Assembly (NCBI RefSeq): GCF_015356855.1
Contig: NZ_ARXR01000019.1
Span: forward strand, 1 to 59,145
Source: Alloalcanivorax venustensis ISO4
GTDB taxonomy: Bacteria > Pseudomonadota > Gammaproteobacteria > Pseudomonadales > Alcanivoracaceae
Direction: 5' to 3'
DNA: 59,145 bases
In this document: positions 17,483 to 27,025 of the stretch, in pieces
Numbering within the stretch: the stretch's first letter is position 1
Layout of the letters: each line of letters begins with the position of its first letter
Position numbers and translations under genes: made by a program
The notes under the pieces: model-generated
What the model saw: the letters and a program-made list of their open reading frames with translations, nothing else
Told to the model about the DNA's origin: nothing
Database searches by the model: none

Positions 17483-19291
17483 ATGAAAGGCGCGATGCGT
17501 TGCTTAGTGTGCTGTTTGTTCTTTGTTGCCGCCCTGTTTGGCGGCCCGGCGCTGGCGGAGACCCAGCGCTCCCACGCCATCACCATGCACGGCGAACCCA
17601 AATACCCCGCCGGCTTCAAGCACTTCGACTATGTCCGGCCGGACGCCCCCAAGGGCGGCAGCCTGAGCCTGCACGTGGTGGGCGGTTTCGATAATTTTCA
17701 GCCGTGGCTGCCCAAGGGCCAGGCGGCGGCCGGCTCCCAGGGGCTGGTGTTCGACACCCTGACGGTGCGCAGCAAGGACGAACCCTTCACCGAATACGGG
17801 TTGCTGGCCGAATCCATGGAATGGCCCGAGGACCGCAGCTGGGTCACCTTCACCCTGCGCGAGCAGGCCCGCTTCGCCGACGGGCATCCGGTGCGCGCCG
17901 AGGACGTGGTGTGGAGCTTCAAGCAGCTGCGCGACAAAGGCGCGCCCTTCTACGCCTACTATTACGGCGACGTGGAAAAGGTCGAGGCGCTGTCCGAGCG
18001 CAAGGTGAAATTCAGCTTCAAGGCCGGCGACAACCGCGAGCTGGTGATGATCGTCGGCCAGCTGCCGGTGATGCCCAAGCATTACTGGGACGACAAACCC
18101 TTCGACGACGCCAATCTGGTGCCGCCGCCCGGCTCCGGGCCCTATAAGGTGGACAGCTTCAAGGCCGGCAAGCGGGTCGTCTACCAGCGCCGCGACGACT
18201 ACTGGGCCAAGGACCTGCCGGTGAACCGGGGGCACCATAATTTCGGCCGCATCATCTACGAATACTATCTGGACCAGACCGTGGCGCTGGAAGCGTTCAA
18301 GCGCGGCGACTACGACTGGCGCTCGGAAAACAATTCCAAGTACTGGGCCACCGCCTACACCGGCGAGGCGTTCCGCGACGGCGAGATCATCACCGAAGAG
18401 GTGACCCACCAGAACCCGGCCGGCATGCAGGGCTTTATTTTCAATACCCGCCGCCCGCTGTTCCAGGACCCGGTGCTGCGCGAGGCGATGACCTACGCCT
18501 TTGATTTTGAGTGGTCCAACAAGAATCTGTTCTACGGTCAGTACAAGCGGACCCGCAGCTACTTCCAGAATTCCGAGCTGGCCGCCACCGGCCTGCCCGA
18601 CGAGAAAGAGCTGGCACTGCTGAAACCGCTGCGCGAGGACCTGCCGCCGCGGGTGTTCACCGAGGCCTACCAGCCGCCGGTGTCGGACGGCTCCGGCCGC
18701 CCCCGCGACAATCTGCGCCAGGCCCAGGCGCTGCTCAAGGACGCCGGCTACCAGGTCAAGGACGGCAAGCTGCACACCCCGGACGGCGAGCCGGTGAGCT
18801 TTGAATTCCTGCTCTACCAGCCGGCCTTCGAGCGCATCGTGCTGCCCTACGCGCGCAACCTGAAGACCCTGGGTATCGACGCGGACGTGGTGCGCGTGGA
18901 CCAGTCGCAGTACGTGCAGCGGGTGCGTAATTTCAATTTCGACATGATGGTCGGCGGCTGGGGCCAGTCGCCCTCCCCCGGCAATGAGCAGCGCGGCTAC
19001 TGGGGCTCCGCCGCCGCCGAGCGGGACAGCAGCCAGAACTACGCCGGCGTCAGCAATCCGGCCATCGATGAGCTGGTCAGCAAGGTGATCGCCGCCAACA
19101 CCCGGGAGCAGCTGGTCACCCGCACCCGCGCCCTGGACCGGGCGCTGCAGTGGGGCTTCTACGTGGTGCCCAACTGGTATCTGGATTACCACCGCTTCGC
19201 CTATCAGTCACGGCTCGCCCATCCGCCGCTGCCGCCCTATGTGGGCTTCGACGGCGCCACCGAACTCTGGTGGGATAAAAGCGCGCAATAA
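17483..19291 (+). CDS. yejA: Extracellular solute-binding protein, YejA type
   Basis: A 602-residue family 5 periplasmic binding protein for oligopeptides or peptide-like compounds. It has a Sec signal peptide ([13 protein letters not shown], then ETQRS). Signature stretches include [21 protein letters not shown] and [23 protein letters not shown], typical of YejA, whose E. coli system also imports microcin C. ATG at 17483 has AAGGAG about 13 bp upstream; a second in-frame ATG lies at 17495. First gene of a four-gene importer operon; its stop TAA shares one base with the yejB ATG. Confidence 0.9.
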   Translation: MKGAMRCLVCCLFFVAALFGGPALAETQRSHAITMHGEPKYPAGFKHFDYVRPDAPKGGSLSLHVVGGFDNFQPWLPKGQAAAGSQGLVFDTLTVRSKDEPFTEYGLLAESMEWPEDRSWVTFTLREQARFADGHPVRAEDVVWSFKQLRDKGAPFYAYYYGDVEKVEALSERKVKFSFKAGDNRELVMIVGQLPVMPKHYWDDKPFDDANLVPPPGSGPYKVDSFKAGKRVVYQRRDDYWAKDLPVNRGHHNFGRIIYEYYLDQTVALEAFKRGDYDWRSENNSKYWATAYTGEAFRDGEIITEEVTHQNPAGMQGFIFNTRRPLFQDPVLREAMTYAFDFEWSNKNLFYGQYKRTRSYFQNSELAATGLPDEKELALLKPLREDLPPRVFTEAYQPPVSDGSGRPRDNLRQAQALLKDAGYQVKDGKLHTPDGEPVSFEFLLYQPAFERIVLPYARNLKTLGIDADVVRVDQSQYVQRVRNFNFDMMVGGWGQSPSPGNEQRGYWGSAAAERDSSQNYAGVSNPAIDELVSKVIAANTREQLVTRTRALDRALQWGFYVVPNWYLDYHRFAYQSRLAHPPLPPYVGFDGATELWWDKSAQ

Positions 19292-20373
19292 TGCTGATCT
19301 ATATTCTCAAGCGCCTGCTGCTGATCGTGCCCACCCTGCTGGGCATTCTGCTGCTTAACTTCGTGATCGTGCAGGCGGCCCCCGGCGGCCCGGTGGAGAA
19401 AGCCATCGCCCAGCTGCAGGGCATCGGCGGAGGCGGCGCCGGCGGCGGTTTCGCCGGCACCACCCAGGATCTGGTCAACAGCGGCGGCGGCGACTACCGG
19501 GGCTCACGGGGGATGCCGCCGGAGCTGCTCGAGCGTATCGAAAAGCTCTACGGCTTCGACAAGCCGGCGCCGGAACGTTTCTGGCTGATGATCAAACGCT
19601 ATCTGACCTTCGACTTCGGCGAATCCTACTACCGCGACAAGGACGTCAGCACCCTGATCGCCGAACGCCTGCCGGTGTCCATCTCCCTGGGGCTGTGGAG
19701 CACGCTGATCACTTATCTGGTGGCGGTGCCGCTGGGCATCAAAAAGGCGGTGCGCGACGGCAGCCGCTTCGACGTGTGGAGCAGCACCGCGATCATCGTC
19801 GGCTATGCGATCCCCAGCTTTCTGATCGCCATTCTGCTGGTGGTGCTGTTCGCCGGCGGCTCCTACTGGGAGTGGTTTCCGTTGCGCGGGCTGACTTCGG
19901 ACAATTTCGATCAACTGCCCTGGTGGCGCCAGGCGCTGGATTACCTGCACCACATCACGCTGCCCACCCTGGCCATCGTGATCGGCAACTTCGCCACCCT
20001 CACCATGCTCACCAAGAACTCCTTTCTTGACGAGATCAGCAAGCAATACGTGCAGACCGCCCGCGCCAAGGGGCTGGACGAAAACGGCGTGCTCTACGGC
20101 CATGTGTTCCGTAACGCCATGCTGATCATCATCGCCGGCTTCCCGGCCGCCTTCGTCGGCATGTTCTTCACCGGCGTGCTGCTGATCGAATACATCTTCT
20201 CGCTGGACGGGCTGGGCCTGCTTGGCTTCGAATCGGTGATCAACCGGGATTACCCGGTGGTGTTCGGCACCCTGTTCATCTTCACCCTGATCGGCATGCT
20301 GCTGAAGCTGATTTCGGACCTGACCTATATGTGGGTGGACCCGCGTATCGACTTTGAGCGGAGGGCACGCTGA
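19291..20373 (+). CDS. yejB: Oligopeptide ABC transporter permease, YejB type
   Basis: A 360-residue inner-membrane permease (DppB/OppB family) with six hydrophobic segments. The coupling loop [17 protein letters not shown] contains the EAA-type signature. The N-terminus ([25 protein letters not shown]) is typical. A YejB-specific Gly-rich insert lies at about residues 48-72 ([13 protein letters not shown]). The start overlaps the yejA stop by 1 bp, and the stop overlaps the yejE start by 1 bp. Confidence 0.93.
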   Translation: MLIYILKRLLLIVPTLLGILLLNFVIVQAAPGGPVEKAIAQLQGIGGGGAGGGFAGTTQDLVNSGGGDYRGSRGMPPELLERIEKLYGFDKPAPERFWLMIKRYLTFDFGESYYRDKDVSTLIAERLPVSISLGLWSTLITYLVAVPLGIKKAVRDGSRFDVWSSTAIIVGYAIPSFLIAILLVVLFAGGSYWEWFPLRGLTSDNFDQLPWWRQALDYLHHITLPTLAIVIGNFATLTMLTKNSFLDEISKQYVQTARAKGLDENGVLYGHVFRNAMLIIIAGFPAAFVGMFFTGVLLIEYIFSLDGLGLLGFESVINRDYPVVFGTLFIFTLIGMLLKLISDLTYMWVDPRIDFERRAR

Positions 20374-21393
20374 TGGGCAGCGGCAATCCGATCTGGCGGC
20401 GCCAGTGGCGCGCCTTCCGTCGCAACCGCCGCGGCTTCTGGTCGCTGGGCCTGTTCCTGGTGCTGTTCGTGGTCAGCCTGGGGGCGGAATTCGTCGCCAA
20501 CGACAGGCCGATCATGGTGCAGTACCAGGGCGACCTCTATTTCCCGGTGTTCAAGACCTACCCGGAAACCACCTTCGGCGGCCTGTTCGAAACCGAAGCC
20601 AACTACCGCGACCCCTATGTGGCGGAGCTGATCGAGGACGACGGCTGGATGCTGTGGCCGCCGATCCGCTACAGCCACGACACCATCAACTACGAGCTCA
20701 CCGTGCCGGCGCCGGCGCCCCCCTCGGCGGAAAACTGGCTGGGCACCGACGACCAGGGCCGGGACGTGCTGGCCCGCCTGATTTACGGCTTCCGCCTGTC
20801 GGTGCTGTTCGGCCTGATCCTGACCGTCACGTCCAGCCTGATCGGCATCGTGGTGGGCGCGGTGCAGGGTTACTACGGCGGCTGGCTGGACCTGGGCGGC
20901 CAGCGCTTCGTGGAAATCTGGTCGAGCATGCCGATTCTCTACCTGATCATCGTGATCTCCAGTTTCGTGGTGCCCGGATTCTGGGTTCTGCTGGCGATCA
21001 TGCTGCTGTTCTCGTGGATGACCCTGGTGGATCTGGTGCGCGCCGAATTCCTGCGCTGCCGCAACCTGGAGTACGTGCGCGCCGCCCAGGCCATGGGGGT
21101 GCGCACCCCGGTGATTCTGTTCCGGCACATGTTGCCCAACGCCATGGTGGCCACCCTCACCTATCTGCCGTTCGTGCTCAACGCGTCGGTGATCCTGCTC
21201 ACCTCGCTGGACTTCATCGGCTTCGGCCTGCCGCCGGGCTCGCCGTCGCTGGGGGAGCTGCTGGGTCAGGGCAAGGCCAACCTGCACGCCCCCTGGCTGG
21301 GCTTGAGCGCCTTCGTCACCCTGGCGGTGATGCTCTCGCTGCTGGTGTTCGCCGGCGAGGCGGTACGCGACGCTTTCGATCCGAGGAAATACA

Positions 21394-21410
<17 letters not shown>
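20373..21410 (+). CDS. yejE: Oligopeptide ABC transporter permease, YejE type
   Basis: A 345-residue second permease (DppC/OppC family). An N-terminal helix (about 25-45) and a periplasmic insert precede five core helices. The GTDDQGRDVLARLIYGFR motif and the coupling loop LEYVRAAQAMGVRTP are family signatures. It pairs with YejB to form the channel. Its 3' end overlaps yejF by 17 bp. Confidence 0.93.
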
Positions 21411-23031
<1,621 letters not shown>

Positions 23032-23044
23032 ATTCCGGGGCGTC

Positions 23045-23072
23045 TTTCACCCCCTTGCCATTTCCCTATACT
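23045..23072 (+). promoter_or_regulatory. Candidate promoter for fabI
   Basis: TTTCAC (23045-23050) and TATACT (23067-23072) are 16 bp apart, 35 bp before the fabI start. The -10 is strong and the -35 weak. Confidence 0.45.
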
Positions 23073-23107
23073 AGGGCCACATCGAACCGTCGAATCGAGG
23101 ACATATC

Positions 23108-23914
23108 ATGGGTTTTCTCGCAGGTAAGCGATTTCTGATTGTCGGCGTCGCCAGTGACCGGTCGATCGCCACCGGTATCGCCGAAGCCATGCACCGCGAA
23201 GGTGCCGAGCTGGCCTTTACCTACCAGAACGACAAACTGAAAAGCCGGGTGCTGAAAGCCGCCGAGCGCTACGGCAGCAACGAGGCGCTGTGCTTTCCCT
23301 GCGACGTGGCCTCCGATGAGCAGATCCAGCAGGTATTCGAAGGGCTCGGCAAGCAGTGGGACGGCCTCGACGGCGTGGTCCACGCGGTGGGCTTCGCCCC
23401 GGGCAACGAGCTGGACGGCAACTTCGCCGACGTGGCCACCCGCGAAGGTTTCCGCATCGCCCACGAGATTTCCTCCTACAGCTTCGTGGCCCTGGCCCAG
23501 GCGGCCCGCCCGCTGATGAAGGGCCGCAACGGCGCCCTGCTCACCCTCACCTACCACGCCTCCCGGCAAACCGTGCCCAACTACAACGTGATGGGCCTGG
23601 CCAAGGCCAGCCTGGAGGCGTCGGTGCGCTATCTGGCGTCCAGCCTGGGCCCGGAAGGCACCCGCGTGAACGGCATTTCCGCCGGCCCGATTCGCACCCT
23701 GGCGGCGTCCGGGATCAAGAAATTCCGCAGCATGCTGGACTACAACGCCGCCAAGGCACCGCTGCGCCGCAACGTGACCATCGAGGAAGTGGGCAACACC
23801 GCCGCCTTCCTGTGCTCGGATCTGGCCTCCGGCATCAGTTCCGAGATCACCTACGTGGACGGCGGCGCCGCCACCGTGTCCATGCCGTTCGAGGAGCCCG
23901 GCGAGGAAAGCTGA
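23108..23914 (+). CDS. fabI: Enoyl-[acyl-carrier-protein] reductase (NADH) FabI
   Basis: A 268-residue short-chain dehydrogenase that does the last reduction of each fatty acid elongation cycle. The catalytic set is Y149, Y159 and K166 (Y-x6-K in NYNVMGLAK), each three positions on from the E. coli Y146/Y156/K163. The nucleotide region [15 protein letters not shown] and the [14 protein letters not shown] loop are standard. The strand next to the first Tyr reads [12 protein letters not shown] instead of the common SYLGAERAIPNY. It has its own candidate promoter and a strong terminator. Confidence 0.94.
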   Translation: MGFLAGKRFLIVGVASDRSIATGIAEAMHREGAELAFTYQNDKLKSRVLKAAERYGSNEALCFPCDVASDEQIQQVFEGLGKQWDGLDGVVHAVGFAPGNELDGNFADVATREGFRIAHEISSYSFVALAQAARPLMKGRNGALLTLTYHASRQTVPNYNVMGLAKASLEASVRYLASSLGPEGTRVNGISAGPIRTLAASGIKKFRSMLDYNAAKAPLRRNVTIEEVGNTAAFLCSDLASGISSEITYVDGGAATVSMPFEEPGEES

Positions 23915-23937
23915 TTTCCCCTCGCCAAGCCCCACCG

Positions 23938-23965
23938 AAAAGCCCGCCGAAATGGCGGGTTTTTT
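23938..23965 (+). terminator. fabI terminator
   Basis: Stem CCCGCC/GGCGGG with loop GAAAT, followed by TTTTTT, 23 bp after the fabI stop. Confidence 0.88.
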
Positions 23966-23986
23966 CGTTCAGCGGGAGGGGGGCTG

Positions 23987-24043
23987 GTAGGAGCGGGCCA
24001 AGCCCGCGAAAGGCAAGCGGAGCTTGCCGGCAGGATTCCAGAG
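23987..24043 (+). repeat. R1 REP-like element, left member of a split inverted pair
   Basis: The unit runs GTAGGAGC, stem GCGGGC-caa-GCCCGC, GAAAG, stem GCAAGC-gga-GCTTGC, then CGGCAGGATTCCAGAG. The first half resembles Pseudomonas REP sequences, while the second hairpin and the constant tail are additional. Its inverted partner lies at 24237-24293, with element R2 between them. Confidence 0.85.
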
Positions 24044-24085
24044 GCCTTTCTCTCCAGAAAGCCCGTCTCTCCAGAGAGCCCGCAC

Positions 24086-24230
24086 CGGGATCGGGGCAAT
24101 GGTGAGGCCTGGAGGGAGCTGTTTGGCCAGGGATGGCCAAACTAACAGCGGCCAGGGATGGCTTGAGCGGTCCCGGAAGGCCTCACCATTGCCCCGCGTC
24201 TCCGATACGGAGCACCGGACATCGGAGAAC
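24086..24230 (-). repeat. R2 inverted-repeat element (copy 1)
   Basis: Perfect 19-bp inverted arms lie at 24092-24110 and 24178-24196 (CGGGGCAATGGTGAGGCCT and its complement). An internal palindrome GTTTGGCCA/TGGCCAAAC lies at 24121-24142. The minus strand of 24086-24230 is closely similar to 58917-59054, so R2 is a defined repeat of about 140 bp. It lies in the spacer of the R1 pair. No coding potential is credible in 23915-24408. Confidence 0.8.
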
Positions 24231-24236
24231 CCAGGT

Positions 24237-24293
24237 CTCTGGTATCCTGCCGGCCGGCTTTGCCGGCCTTTCGCTTGCAAGCAAGCTCCCACA
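24237..24293 (-). repeat. R1 REP-like element, right member
   Basis: Read on the minus strand: TGTGGGAGC, stem GCTTGC-tt-GCAAGC, GAAAG, stem GGCCGGC-aaa-GCCGGCC, then the constant CAGGATACCAGAG tail. Both stems differ from the left partner yet are fully paired. Confidence 0.85.
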
Positions 24294-24360
24294 AGGCCCG
24301 CTCCCGCAATTCGGGCATCTTCGAGGGTGCGAACCTTTCTGGTCGCGGCCACGCACCCAT

Positions 24361-24386
24361 AAAAAAACCCGCCGGGATGGCGGGCT
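24361..24386 (-). terminator. ppiD terminator
   Basis: On the minus strand, stem CCCGCC/GGCGGG with loop ATCCC is followed by seven T residues, 23 bp after the ppiD stop. Confidence 0.88.
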
Positions 24387-24408
24387 TTTCGGCTGGCCGG
24401 CGAGCCGC

Positions 24409-26364
24409 TTAGAGCGGCGGGGCCGCCGGCTGGGGCTGGGGCTGCGGCTGTTCGCGGGGCTGGCTGAGGCGATCCGGGTGCAGTTCCACGTCCAGGCTGT
24501 CGCGCAGGAACGCCATCACCTGGCGGAAGCCGCGCTCGCCTTCCACGCGCGCCAGCTCCTGCAGGGCCTGGCGCTGCTGCTCCGGCTCCAGGGCGTCCAC
24601 GGAACCGTCTTCCACGGCGGTCAGCTGGAACGCCACCAGATCACCGTTGCGCAGGCTGGTGAAACGGATCGGGCTGCTTTCGCCTTCGGCGGGCCGGGGC
24701 GTGGCGAACACGGCATCCACCACTTCCATGGCCGGCTCGGAGGCGCCGCGCTGCAGATCCGCTTCTTCCTGCACCTCGGCGTCGAGTTGCTCGGCCACGG
24801 CCGCCAGGTCGGCGCCCTGCTCCACCGCTGCGCGGGCCTCTTCGGCCAGCGCCTCGGCGCGGGCGCGGGCCTTGCGCAGGCGCAGCTGGGCGCGGATGTC
24901 CTCGCTCACTTCCGCCAGCGGCAGCGGCTCGGCGTCCTTCACCTCTTCCAGGCGCAGGGCCAGGAAGCGGCCCGGGGCCACTTCCAGCAGGTCGCTGTTG
25001 CGGCCCTGCTCGCGCACGCTTTCGCTGTTGAGCGCTTCGCGGACGCGGGCGTTGTTGAGCGCCGTGGGCAGTTCCTGCATGGAGACCCAGTCGGTGGTCT
25101 GCAGTTCCAGGCCCAGCTGCTCGGCGGGCACCTGCAGGTCGCTGTGCTCGTAGACCAGCTCTTCGAGGGTCACCAGATCCTCGGCGAGCAGGGAATCGGA
25201 CTGGGCGCTCTGCAGATCGGTGACGATCTCGTCGCGCATATCCTCCAGCGGCGGCATTTCGGCGCGCTCTTCCTCGATCACCTTGAGCAGGTGTACGCCG
25301 GCGTCGGAAATTACCGGTTCGGAGACGTCGCCCACGTCCATGTCGGCCAGCGCCTCGTCCAGGGAGTCCGGCAGGGAACCCTGACCGACCCGGCCCAGGT
25401 TACCGCCGCTGCGCGCGGTGGCGGCGTCGTCGGAATATTCCCGCGCCACCTCGGCGAAGCTGCTGCCCTGCTCCAGCGCCTGGCGCGCCTCGCGGGCCCG
25501 CTCCACGGCGGCGTTTTCGTCACGCTCGTCGTTGACGCTGATCAGCACGTGGGCCACTTCCCGGCGGGTGGCGGCGCTGTCACGCATCTGCTTGCGCGCT
25601 TCGTATTCGGCGCGGATCTGCTCGTCGGAGATCTCCACGCGATCCCGGTAGCGCTCCGGGGTCAACTCGATATAGCGCACGCGCAGCTGTTCGGGGCGCA
25701 TGAACTCGGACGTGTTCTGGTCGTAGAAATCCGACACTTCCTGATCGGAAACCTGGGTATCGCCACGCAGGCTGTCCACGCTGAGGCGCACATAGCGAAT
25801 GTCGCGGCGCTGTTCACCCAGGCGGCGTTGCTCGGCGAGCTCGCCTTCCAGGGCGAAATCGGTGGCCGCGAACGCGTTGCGGTACTGCTGGCTGATGCGC
25901 TCCTGGCGCAGCGATTCCAGATAGCCCTGCGGGGTCATGCCCTGGGCGCGCACCATGCGCTCGAACTGGGTTTCCGAAAAGCGACCGTTCTCGTAGAACA
26001 TGTCGTTATTGCGGATCAACACGGCCGCCTGGGCGTCGCTGAACGCCATGTCCGCGTTGCGCGCGGCGGCGATCATCAATTGCTCGTTCACGATTCCCTG
26101 CAGCACCATCTCAGGGCGAATAAACGAATCGAGCATTGATTCATTAATATCCGGGCTCTGCTGGCGCAGCATCTGACGCAGTTGCTGAGTGCGCGAACTG
26201 ACGTACCCGCGGCTGATTTTGTTGCCTTCCACTTCGGCAACAGCGCTGTCACTACCCCCTCCGGTGAAATACCCGTAAAACCCGGAAATGATAAAGGGAA
26301 GAATGATCGCGGCGAGCAGAACCTTGCCCACGGGCCCGCGGACAAATCGTCTGAACTCCTGCAT
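24409..26364 (-). CDS. ppiD: Periplasmic folding chaperone PpiD (SurA-N / parvulin-like)
   Basis: A 651-residue inner-membrane-anchored periplasmic chaperone that contacts the Sec translocon and helps envelope proteins fold. One N-terminal transmembrane helix (about 15-34, LLAAIILPFIISGFYGYF) precedes a SurA-N-like domain. A parvulin-type PPIase domain lies at about 265-365 (VAHVLISV, then GGNLGRVGQGSLPDSLDEAL). A coiled region and a Gln/Pro-rich tail follow (residues about 635-651). The order hupB, tRNA, ppiD matches relatives. Confidence 0.92.
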   Translation of the reverse strand: MQEFRRFVRGPVGKVLLAAIILPFIISGFYGYFTGGGSDSAVAEVEGNKISRGYVSSRTQQLRQMLRQQSPDINESMLDSFIRPEMVLQGIVNEQLMIAAARNADMAFSDAQAAVLIRNNDMFYENGRFSETQFERMVRAQGMTPQGYLESLRQERISQQYRNAFAATDFALEGELAEQRRLGEQRRDIRYVRLSVDSLRGDTQVSDQEVSDFYDQNTSEFMRPEQLRVRYIELTPERYRDRVEISDEQIRAEYEARKQMRDSAATRREVAHVLISVNDERDENAAVERAREARQALEQGSSFAEVAREYSDDAATARSGGNLGRVGQGSLPDSLDEALADMDVGDVSEPVISDAGVHLLKVIEEERAEMPPLEDMRDEIVTDLQSAQSDSLLAEDLVTLEELVYEHSDLQVPAEQLGLELQTTDWVSMQELPTALNNARVREALNSESVREQGRNSDLLEVAPGRFLALRLEEVKDAEPLPLAEVSEDIRAQLRLRKARARAEALAEEARAAVEQGADLAAVAEQLDAEVQEEADLQRGASEPAMEVVDAVFATPRPAEGESSPIRFTSLRNGDLVAFQLTAVEDGSVDALEPEQQRQALQELARVEGERGFRQVMAFLRDSLDVELHPDRLSQPREQPQPQPQPAAPPL

Positions 26365-26411
26365 GGTTTACTCCAAGGAATCTCTAATCTTTTTATAGGG
26401 TACCGGAAAGC

Positions 26412-26440
26412 AAAAAAGCGCACCCAAGACGGATACGCTT
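26412..26440 (-). terminator. Terminator after hupB-tRNA-Asp
   Basis: On the minus strand a 10-bp stem (AAGCGTATCC with GGGTGCGCTT, G-T pairs included) and loop GTCTT are followed by T residues. It lies 7 bp past the tRNA-Asp CCA end and ends the hupB-tRNA unit before ppiD. Confidence 0.8.
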
Positions 26441-26446
26441 ATGCGC

Positions 26447-26523
26447 TGGCGGAGCGGACGGGACTCGAACCCGCGACCCCCGGCGTGACAGGCCGGTATT
26501 CTAACCAGCTGAACTACCGCTCC
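26447..26523 (-). tRNA. tRNA-Asp (anticodon GTC)
   Basis: A 77-nt gene with encoded CCA. The acceptor stem GGAGCGG pairs with CCGCTCC, the anticodon loop is CCTGTCACG, and the T-loop is GGTTCGAGTCC. It begins 10 bp after the hupB stop with no terminator between, so it is probably processed from the hupB transcript. Confidence 0.96.
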
Positions 26524-26533
26524 TGAAGCCAGA

Positions 26534-26806
26534 TCAGTTCACGGCGTCTTTCAACGCCTTGCCCGCCTTGAAGCCCGGTACGTTGGCAGCGGCGATCTTG
26601 ATGGTTTCGCCGGTCTGCGGATTGCGACCTTCGCGCGCAGCGCGCTGCTTCACGGAAAAAGTACCGAAGCCCACCAGAGAAACGCTGTCGCCTTTCTTCA
26701 GAGCGCCGGTCACGGCATCCAGAGTGGCGTCCAGCGCGCGGCCCGCATCGGCCTTGGAGATATCGGAAGCCGCGGCGATGGCGTCAATCAGTTCGGATTT
26801 ATTCAC
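26534..26806 (-). CDS. hupB: DNA-binding protein HU-beta
   Basis: A 90-residue nucleoid protein that bends DNA non-specifically. It starts [21 protein letters not shown] and contains the family signature [21 protein letters not shown], the DNA-gripping arm. A consensus promoter lies 70 bp upstream. It is located between lon and ppiD, as in Pseudomonas. Confidence 0.97.
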   Translation of the reverse strand: MNKSELIDAIAAASDISKADAGRALDATLDAVTGALKKGDSVSLVGFGTFSVKQRAAREGRNPQTGETIKIAAANVPGFKAGKALKDAVN

Positions 26807-26876
26807 AAAATTCCCCTTTTCTATTTCCCGGTTTTATGGTCGAGGCGCGATGCACTCTCCGTATGACGAAGCCGCC

Positions 26877-26905
26877 TTTATACCAATGGGCCTAGGGGGC
26901 GTCAA
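26877..26905 (-). promoter_or_regulatory. hupB promoter
   Basis: On the minus strand, TTGACG (26900-26905) and TATAAA (26877-26882) are spaced by 17 bp. This is a near-consensus sigma-70 promoter. Confidence 0.8.
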
Positions 26906-27025
26906 GGAAGGATAAGTGCAGTCACACCAGCTTGGATAAAAGTAAAAAACCTTTTTGATCAATCATTTAAAGACGAACAACAAAGTCACGGAAGAGCTCT
27001 TGAGACGGCCCGCCACCCATTTGGT

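Noticed and set aside
23055-23072. TTGCCA as the -35 of the fabI promoter
   Set aside because: It is only 6 bp from the TATACT box, so it cannot be the -35; TTTCAC at 16-bp spacing was used instead.
24133-26139. Open frame of 668 codons opposite ppiD
   Set aside because: It begins inside the R2/R1 island and runs antisense to a clear chaperone gene; the sequence is low complexity.
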